Of a stretch of 11,437 nt of DNA, positions 6,722 through 11,437 are shown one piece after another. A model generated the notes under the pieces. The model saw only the letters and a list, made by a program, of their open reading frames with translations. It was not told the origin of the DNA and did not search any database. Both the position numbers and the translations under genes were made by a program. Each line of letters opens with the position of its first letter. Positions within the stretch are counted from its first letter, which is position 1. This DNA comes from WYZ-LMO6 sp964509845 (GTDB lineage: Archaea > Hadarchaeota > Hadarchaeia > Hadarchaeales > WYZ-LMO6). The stretch spans positions 1 to 11,437 of the forward strand of contig CAZDZG010000033.1 of assembly GCA_964509845.1 (NCBI GenBank), in the 5' to 3' direction.

Positions 6722-6913
6722 ATGGCTTCCAGGGGAAGGGGAAGGCTGATCAACAGGCCAAGCAAGACGGGGAACAAGGAGTATGACAAGTTTTTCATTT
6801 ACCTCCCCACCGAGCTGGTGAGGGACTCCTCCTTCCCCTTCAAGCCTGGAGACTACGTGGAAGTGGAGATAGACGCCAGGAGGAGGGAACTCAGGGTCAG
6901 GAAATACCAGTAG
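6722..6913 (+). CDS. Small AbrB/SpoVT-like DNA-binding protein
   Basis: This 63-residue protein has a basic start (R4, R6, R8, R12, K15) followed by a pattern typical of the AbrB swapped-hairpin fold: a strand FFIYLP (24-29), ELV, then KPGDYVEVEID, and a last strand ELRVRKY. Such proteins dimerise and bind DNA as regulators, often of their own promoter or as toxin-antitoxin antitoxins. No toxin gene is next to it, although one could lie in the gap. A good TATA box supports real expression; a GGAAG stretch also lies shortly before the ATG. An alternative ATG at 6717 is out of frame. Its last 17 nt overlap the 3' end of pdxT on the other strand. The fold call rests on pattern and size only; the target and role are unknown. 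Confidence 0.65.
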   Translation: MASRGRGRLINRPSKTGNKEYDKFFIYLPTELVRDSSFPFKPGDYVEVEIDARRRELRVRKYQ

Positions 6914-7517
6914 GCCTTCCCCCGGCGCAGAGCTCCAGGAAGTACTCGTGTATCCTGGTGTCGGGGGTGAGCTCGGGATGGAAGCTGAAGGCCAGTCTCT
7001 TCCCCTGCCTCACCCCCACGATCCTCCCCTCCAGCTCCGCCATGACCCTGGCCTCCCCCCACACCCGCTCCACCACCGGTGCCCTGATGAAGACTCCAGG
7101 GAAGGGCCCCCCTTTCAGTCCCTTTACCCTCACGTCGGCCTCGAAGGACTCCCTCTGCCTTCCAAAGGCGTTCCTCACCACCTTCATGTCCATGAGCCCC
7201 AGCAGGGGCTGCCCCGTCCTCTGTACCTGCTCATCCCCCTCGCTGGCGAGCAGGATGAGTCCCGCGCAGGTGCCCATCACGGGAAGCCCCCCCTTCACCT
7301 CCTCCCTTATCTCCTCGAAGAGTCCCGTGACCAGCAGCAGCCTGCCTATGGTGGTGCTCTCCCCCCCTGGCAGGATGAGGCCGTCCAGCCCCTCCAGCTG
7401 TTCCTTCCTGCTCACCCAGACCACCTCCCCCCTCCTCCCCAGCTTCCTCAGGGCCTTTTGGGTGGAATGAAGGTGTTCGGAAACGGCCCCCTGGAGCCCC
7501 AGGACGCCTATCCTCAA
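6897..7517 (-). CDS. pdxT: Pyridoxal 5'-phosphate synthase glutaminase subunit PdxT
   Basis: This 206-residue class I glutaminase releases ammonia from glutamine and passes it to PdxS for vitamin B6 (PLP) synthesis. Visible features are the N-terminal IGVLGLQGAV (3-12), the PGGEST motif (50-55), the nucleophile C84 in GTCAG, and the catalytic partners H180 and E182 in FHPEL. The length is normal for the family (about 190-210). The start is TTG at 7517-7515, which gives the standard N-terminus and has GGTGAG three bases upstream (7526-7521). It lies 13 nt after the pdxS stop, so the two form an operon. Its 3' end overlaps the convergent AbrB-like gene by 17 nt. Confidence 0.97.
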   Translation of the reverse strand: MRIGVLGLQGAVSEHLHSTQKALRKLGRRGEVVWVSRKEQLEGLDGLILPGGESTTIGRLLLVTGLFEEIREEVKGGLPVMGTCAGLILLASEGDEQVQRTGQPLLGLMDMKVVRNAFGRQRESFEADVRVKGLKGGPFPGVFIRAPVVERVWGEARVMAELEGRIVGVRQGKRLAFSFHPELTPDTRIHEYFLELCAGGRPTGIS

Positions 7518-7530
7518 GGGCTCACCGGGC

Positions 7531-8424
7531 TCAGATTCCCCTGACCTGGAGAAGCTCCTCGGGACGCAGTCCCCTGACGTCTATCCCCTTCATGGGGGTG
7601 GGGAGGTTCGTGCAGGCCCGCAGAACCGCCTGGGGATCGTCGTAGTATCTGGTGGCCTCCACGATGGCCCTGGCCATGCGCGGGGGATCGGAGGACTTGA
7701 AGATGCCCGACCCCACGAAGATCCCGTCCACCCCCAGCTGCATCACCAGCGAGGCATCGGCCGGGGTGGCTATCCCCCCGGCGCAGAACCAGACCACGGG
7801 CAGCCTTCCCAGCCTCGCCACCTCCCTCACCAGCTTCACCGGCACCCCGTATTCCCTGGCCTTGGCCTCCAGTCCCTTCCTGTTCAGCCTCCTGAGCTCC
7901 TCTATCTGGCGGAGGGTGAGCCTGATATGCCTCACCGCCTCCACGATGTTCCCCGTCCCCGCCTCCCCCTTCGTCCTTATCATGGCCGCCCCCTCGTGGA
8001 TCCTCCTCAGGGCCTCCCCCAGGTCCCTGGCCCCGCAGACGAAGGGGACCCTGAACTTCCGCTTGTCGATGTGGCATTCCTCGTCGGCGGGGGTGAGCAC
8101 CTCCGACTCATCTATCATGTCCACCCCCAGGGCCTCCAGGACCTGGGCCTCAGCGAAGTGCCCTATCCTGCACTTCGCCATCACGGGTATGGACACGGCG
8201 TCCATGATCTCCTTGATGCGGGCGGGATCGGCCATCCTGGCCACCCCCCCGGCCTTCCTGATGTCGGCCGGAACGGCCTCGAGCGCCATCACCGCCACCG
8301 CCCCGGCCTCCTCCGCTATCCTGGCCTGTTCGGGGGTGGTGACGTCCATGATGACCCCTCCCTTGCACATGCTGGCGAAGCCCCTCTTCAGCCTCTCCGT
8401 CCCGAAGAGCCTGAGGCCCTTCAT
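7531..8424 (-). CDS. pdxS: Pyridoxal 5'-phosphate synthase subunit PdxS
   Basis: This 297-residue TIM-barrel enzyme makes pyridoxal 5'-phosphate from ribose 5-phosphate, glyceraldehyde 3-phosphate and ammonia supplied by PdxT. The key residues are present with a constant offset of 3 from the Bacillus enzyme: D27 in VIMDVT, K84 in VMAKCRIGHF (forms the sugar imine) and K152 in RTKGEAGTGN (second lysine). The sequence is closely canonical and full length. The ATG is at 8424-8422. No strong Shine-Dalgarno sequence is seen, but a TTTAAG box lies 28 nt upstream, which fits a leaderless message. It is the first gene of the pdxS-pdxT operon, and it is divergent from the radical SAM gene. Confidence 0.98.
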   Translation of the reverse strand: MKGLRLFGTERLKRGFASMCKGGVIMDVTTPEQARIAEEAGAVAVMALEAVPADIRKAGGVARMADPARIKEIMDAVSIPVMAKCRIGHFAEAQVLEALGVDMIDESEVLTPADEECHIDKRKFRVPFVCGARDLGEALRRIHEGAAMIRTKGEAGTGNIVEAVRHIRLTLRQIEELRRLNRKGLEAKAREYGVPVKLVREVARLGRLPVVWFCAGGIATPADASLVMQLGVDGIFVGSGIFKSSDPPRMARAIVEATRYYDDPQAVLRACTNLPTPMKGIDVRGLRPEELLQVRGI

Positions 8425-8480
8425 CGTTTCTACACTCTCCCTCCCCCCCTTAAAGCCTTCCCCGGGGAGAAAGGAAAGGG
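8425..8480. promoter_or_regulatory. Divergent promoter region with one central TATA-like element
   Basis: This 56-bp spacer is GC-rich apart from the nearly palindromic CTTAAAG at 8449-8455. Read on the minus strand it is TTTAAG, 28 nt before the pdxS ATG. Read on the plus strand it is TTAAAG, about 28 nt before the radical SAM GTG. One element therefore sits at the expected TATA position for both genes. The shared use is an inference from geometry. Confidence 0.5.
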
Positions 8481-9593
8481 GTGACCTTGAGGTGTGGGGT
8501 GTGCGGGAGGGAGGCGCCCATCCTCTCCTCCGTGCTGGGGGTGTGTCCCTCCTGCGTGAGGGAGCGCTTTGAGGAGGCCAGGCCCTGGATAGAGGCCGCC
8601 CACGCCAGGGTCAGGGTGGGGAGGGGTCTTCCCCCCACGGTCCCCTCGGGCCCCGGGGTTCCCTGCGAGGGGTGCGGCAACAACTGCAGGATTCCCAAGG
8701 GGGGAGTGGGGTACTGCGGGCTGGTGAGGAACGAGGACGGGAGGCTGGTCAGGGTCCTGGGCACCCCGGAGAGGGGGCTGGTGAGCTGGTACCTGGATCC
8801 CCTCCCCACCAACTGCGTCCCGGCGGAGTTCTGCGCCGGCTCGGGAGGGGCGGGCTATCCCAAGTGGTGCCGCACCCCGAGGGGAGACCTGGGATACTTC
8901 AACCTGGCCATCTTCCTGGGCAGCTGCACCTACGACTGTCTCTTCTGTCAGAACTTCACCTTCCAGTCCATGCTCTCCCGCGGGGGTCCGGTGGCGGGAC
9001 CTGAGGAGCTGGCGGGGGAGGCGAGCGAGAGGGTGGGCTGCGCCTGCTACTTCGGGGGCGATCCCTCCAGCCAGATGCCCTTCGTCCTTTCCTCCGCCAG
9101 GGCCCTGAGGAAGAGGGCGGAGGAGGAGGGGAGGCTGCTGAGGATATGCCTGGAGACCAACCTGAACCAGCATCCCAGGGACCTGGAGGAGGTGGCGGAG
9201 ATATGCCTGCTCAGCGGAGGGGGAATAAAGGCCGACCTGAAGTGCTGGTCGGAGGAGATGCTTTACGCCCTCTCGGGGGTGAGGACCAGGGCCCCTTACC
9301 GGAACTTCGAGCGGCTCTCCAGGCTCCACCCGGAGAGGCCGGAGGTGCCCTTCCTCAGGGCCAGCACCCTCCTGGTCCCCGGATACGTGGACGAGGAGGA
9401 AATAAGGGCCCTGGCCTCCTTCATAGCCGATCTGGATCCCACCATCCCCTATGTCCTCCTGGCCTTTCACCCCACGCACTGGATGAGCGACCTCCCTTAC
9501 ACCCGCAGGAAGGAGGCGGAGAGGTACCTGGAGGTCTGCAGGAGGGAGGGTCTGACGAAGGTGAGGATAGGGAATCCCTGGCTGCTCAGGTAG
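8481..9593 (+). CDS. Radical SAM protein, PflA-like (COG1180 type), Cys-rich
   Basis: This 370-residue protein carries the radical SAM cluster motif CTYDCLFC (C149, C153, C156), followed by GGDPSSQ (192-198) in place of the usual GGEP. It resembles the pyruvate-formate-lyase-activating-enzyme group, including the AmmeMemoRadiSam relatives. Three further Cys groups lie before the motif: C5/C8/C22/C25 looks like a zinc ribbon; C62/C65/C69/C79 matches the family's N-terminal CxxCxxxC...GxCG segment; and C112/C118/C130 lie in a PLPTNC...GYPK segment. There are 20 cysteines in total. The enzyme should cleave S-adenosylmethionine to a 5'-deoxyadenosyl radical; the substrate is unknown, and neither a glycyl radical enzyme nor AMMECR1 or Memo genes are adjacent. 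GTG 8481 is taken as start; TTG 8487, preceded by GGTGA, is equally possible and changes only two residues. Confidence 0.88.
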   Translation: MTLRCGVCGREAPILSSVLGVCPSCVRERFEEARPWIEAAHARVRVGRGLPPTVPSGPGVPCEGCGNNCRIPKGGVGYCGLVRNEDGRLVRVLGTPERGLVSWYLDPLPTNCVPAEFCAGSGGAGYPKWCRTPRGDLGYFNLAIFLGSCTYDCLFCQNFTFQSMLSRGGPVAGPEELAGEASERVGCACYFGGDPSSQMPFVLSSARALRKRAEEEGRLLRICLETNLNQHPRDLEEVAEICLLSGGGIKADLKCWSEEMLYALSGVRTRAPYRNFERLSRLHPERPEVPFLRASTLLVPGYVDEEEIRALASFIADLDPTIPYVLLAFHPTHWMSDLPYTRRKEAERYLEVCRREGLTKVRIGNPWLLR

Positions 9594-9624
9594 GTTTATC
9601 GCCGGGAGGGGGAGAGAAGAGAGG
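9594..9624 (+). promoter_or_regulatory. Promoter of nop5-flpA
   Basis: TTTATC (9595-9600) directly follows the radical SAM stop codon, and its centre is about 28 nt before the nop5 ATG, the position of an archaeal TATA box for a leaderless or short-leader message. A G-rich GGGAGGGGGAG stretch (about 9603-9613) could also serve as a ribosome site if transcripts begin further upstream. Confidence 0.5.
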
Positions 9625-10752
9625 ATGGAGGTGCACCTGGCGGAGAACGCGGCGGGGGTCTTCGCCTTCCGCGGGGAGGAGCTGCTGGCCTTCAGGACCT
9701 TCGGGGCCGGGGAGGCGGGAAGGAGGCTGAGGGAGGTGGGCAGGGGAATCCCCACCCCCCAGCACCTCCAGCTGGTGGGGGAGCTGGCGGAGCGGGGATA
9801 CAGGGAGTTCGTGGTGGAGGAGGAGGGGCTGGCCAGGGGGCTCAGGGAGAGCTTTCCCGGGCTCAGCTTCCGCTGGGAGTTTCCGAGCCGGGGAGGGGAG
9901 AAACTGAGGAGGGAGGGAGGGAGGCTGGCGCTGGCCTGCGGGGTGGAGCTGCGGGAGAGGGAGAGGGAGGTGGCGCTGGAGCTCGCCAGGGAGGAGGTGG
10001 GGAGGAGGATGGCGGAGAGGGACAGGACGGTGGTGAGCGCCTCCAGGCTGCTGGAGGAGGTGGACAGGACCCTGAACCTGCTGGCGGGCCTCCTGAGGGA
10101 GTGGTACTCCCTGCACTTCCCCGAGCTGGCGGAGATGGTGAGGGATCACGAGCGCTACGCCAGGCTCCTGGTGGCGCTGGGGGAGAGGGGGGAGTTCACG
10201 GAGGAAAGGCTGAGGGGAATGGGCCTCTCCCCCGACGAGGCCAGGAGGATTTCCTCCGCTGCCAGGAACTCGCTGGGGGCGGAGATGGGGAAGGAGGACC
10301 TGGAGATGGTGAGGGGGGTGGGGGAGGCGGTGCTGGAGCTTTACTCCCTGCGAGGCAGGCTGGCCGAGTACCTGGACCGGAGGATGGAGGAGGTGGCCCC
10401 AAACCTCAGGGCGGTGGTGGGAGGGGTGCTGGGGGCCCGCCTCCTCTCGCTGGCGGGGGGGCTGGAGAGGCTGGCGAGGATGCCCTCCAGCACCATCCAG
10501 GTGCTGGGGGCGGAGAAGGCCCTGTTCAGGGCCCTGCGCTCCAAGGGGAAGCCGCCCAAGCACGGGGTGATCTACCGCTTTCCACCCCTCCGCTCCGCCC
10601 CCAAGAAGCTCAGGGGGAAGATAGCCAGGGCGGTGGCGGGCAAGGTCAGCATAGCGGCCAGGGTGGACCTGCTGGGCGGGGGGTACGTGGGAGACAGGCT
10701 CTCCGCCGAGCTGGAGAGGAGGCTGGAGGAGATAAGGAGGGGGAGGAAGTGA
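9625..10752 (+). CDS. nop5: Nop5 (Nop56/58-like) C/D-box RNP scaffold protein
   Basis: This 375-residue protein is the scaffold of the archaeal C/D-box ribonucleoprotein. It binds the L7Ae-kink-turn RNA complex through its Nop domain, dimerises through a central coiled coil, and holds fibrillarin at its N-terminal domain, so guide RNAs can direct 2'-O-methylation of rRNA and tRNA. Visible parts are an N-terminal alpha/beta domain (about 1-110), a helical/coiled-coil middle (about 115-225) and the Nop domain (about 230-350) with the conserved VVGG...GARLL, SSTIQVLGAEKALF (through F301), PPKHGVIYR and RGKIARA segments. Length and ends are normal for archaea. ATG 9625 is well placed. The stop overlaps the fibrillarin start by 4 nt, the common archaeal nop5-flpA arrangement. 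Confidence 0.97.
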   Translation: MEVHLAENAAGVFAFRGEELLAFRTFGAGEAGRRLREVGRGIPTPQHLQLVGELAERGYREFVVEEEGLARGLRESFPGLSFRWEFPSRGGEKLRREGGRLALACGVELREREREVALELAREEVGRRMAERDRTVVSASRLLEEVDRTLNLLAGLLREWYSLHFPELAEMVRDHERYARLLVALGERGEFTEERLRGMGLSPDEARRISSAARNSLGAEMGKEDLEMVRGVGEAVLELYSLRGRLAEYLDRRMEEVAPNLRAVVGGVLGARLLSLAGGLERLARMPSSTIQVLGAEKALFRALRSKGKPPKHGVIYRFPPLRSAPKKLRGKIARAVAGKVSIAARVDLLGGGYVGDRLSAELERRLEEIRRGRK

Positions 10753-11432
10753 GGGTGGAGGTGCAGGAGGGGTTCCCGGGGGTGTACTGGCTCAGGTTCC
10801 CGGAGGGGAGGAAGCTCGCCACCAGGAACGCCGTGCCGGGACAGAGGGTTTACGGGGAGGAGCTCGTGGAGGTGGGGGGAGTGGAGTACAGGATCTGGGA
10901 CCCCTACCGGAGCAAGCTTGCCTCCGCCCTGCACCTGGGCCTCAGGGAGATGCCCATCCGCCCCGGCTCGAGGGTCCTGTATCTGGGGGCTGCCTCGGGA
11001 ACCACGGCCAGCCACCTCTCGGACGTGGTGGGGGAAGGGGGGAGGATATGGTGCGTGGAAGTCTCCTACCGCCCCATGAGGGACCTCCTCCGCCTCTGCG
11101 AGAGCAGGAGGAACCTGATCCCCATCCTGGCGGACGCCAGGTTTCCCTCCTCCTACCGCTTCCTGGTGGGGGAGGCGGACGTGATCTACCAGGACGTGGC
11201 CCAGCCCGATCAGGCGGAGATCCTGCGAAGGAACCTCGCCGCCTTCCTCAGGCCGGGGGGATGGGCCCTCTTCTTCGTGAAGGCTAAGAGCATAGACGTC
11301 ACCAGGGACTCCAGCGAGATCTTCGGGGAGGAAAGGAAGAAGCTGGGTGAGGGGGTGGAGGTGGTGGAGCAGAGGATCCTGCATCCCTACGAAAAGGACC
11401 ATGCCCTGCTGCTCCTCAGGAAGAGTTTTTAG
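10749..11432 (+). CDS. flpA: Fibrillarin-like rRNA/tRNA 2'-O-methyltransferase
   Basis: This 227-residue SAM-dependent methyltransferase is the catalytic subunit of the C/D-box RNP; it methylates the ribose 2'-OH at sites chosen by guide RNAs. Family landmarks are WDPYRSKLASAL (50-61), the SAM-binding VLYLGAASGTT (76-86), VEVSYRP (103-109), ADARFP (128-133), YQDVAQPDQ (147-155) and FFVKAKSID (175-183). The reading frame is open far upstream inside nop5, but GTG 10749 gives the usual length (about 230) and N-terminus, a GTGA overlap with the nop5 stop and a GGAGG site upstream. GTG 10755 is a less likely alternative. The gene is complete and ends five bases before the right edge. Confidence 0.97.
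   Translation: MRVEVQEGFPGVYWLRFPEGRKLATRNAVPGQRVYGEELVEVGGVEYRIWDPYRSKLASALHLGLREMPIRPGSRVLYLGAASGTTASHLSDVVGEGGRIWCVEVSYRPMRDLLRLCESRRNLIPILADARFPSSYRFLVGEADVIYQDVAQPDQAEILRRNLAAFLRPGGWALFFVKAKSIDVTRDSSEIFGEERKKLGEGVEVVEQRILHPYEKDHALLLLRKSF
11426..11430 (+). terminator. Possible T-rich terminator at the end of flpA
   Basis: Five T residues run into the flpA stop codon. Archaeal RNA polymerase terminates at T-runs, and this is a rare T-run in very GC-rich DNA. The run is short and the following sequence is not in the window, so this is weak. Confidence 0.25.
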
Positions 11433-11437
11433 CGGGC

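Noticed and set aside
8430..9755. A 441-codon minus-strand frame opposite the radical SAM gene
   Set aside because: Pro/Gly/Leu-rich shadow of the real plus-strand gene; no motif.
10101..10748. Upstream extension of the fibrillarin frame by 216 codons, as a fusion protein
   Set aside because: It lies within nop5 in another frame, is Gly-rich low complexity, and archaeal fibrillarin of normal length begins at GTG 10749.

Overview
This window is archaeal chromosomal DNA. A replication factor C large subunit, a Mre11-Rad50 pair, a Nop5-fibrillarin pair and TATA-like boxes close to start codons together exclude a bacterial or ordinary eukaryotic source. The DNA is very GC-rich. Arg is written mostly AGG, Glu GAG and Leu CTG/CTC, and many starts are GTG or TTG. 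I cannot name the lineage from sequence alone. A run of exactly 100 N (6549-6648) shows that this is a draft or metagenome scaffold, so the order of genes across that gap is an assembly inference.

Layout, left to right. On the minus strand lie rfcL and, overlapping its end, a DNA-methyltransferase-like gene cut by the left edge. A 68-bp divergent promoter region separates rfcL from a plus-strand operon: mre11, rad50 (4-nt GTGA overlap) and an SppA-like membrane protease that ends just before the gap. After the gap comes a TATA box and a 63-residue AbrB-like gene. Its 3' end overlaps the 3' end of the convergent pdxS-pdxT operon. A 56-bp divergent region with one central TATA-like element separates pdxS from a Cys-rich radical SAM gene on the plus strand. 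This is followed by its own TATA box and then the nop5-flpA pair (GTGA overlap), which ends at the right edge.

How the genes work together: RfcL loads the PCNA clamp; Mre11-Rad50 processes DNA ends; PdxS-PdxT makes pyridoxal 5'-phosphate; Nop5 and fibrillarin are the core of the C/D-box RNP that 2'-O-methylates RNA. The methyltransferase, the AbrB-like protein and the radical SAM enzyme have recognisable folds but no target I can assign.

This is mostly a housekeeping region. I found no CRISPR array, transposon, tRNA or defence island. The items most worth a second look are the Cys-rich radical SAM protein, the short RfcL without a visible PIP box, the Mre11-Rad50-protease operon without HerA/NurA, the consistent placement of TATA-like boxes 25-29 nt before first-gene start codons, and the short repeat/hairpin element beside the gap. 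No stretch over 300 bases lacks a gene; the longest is 6548-6721, and 100 of those bases are N.
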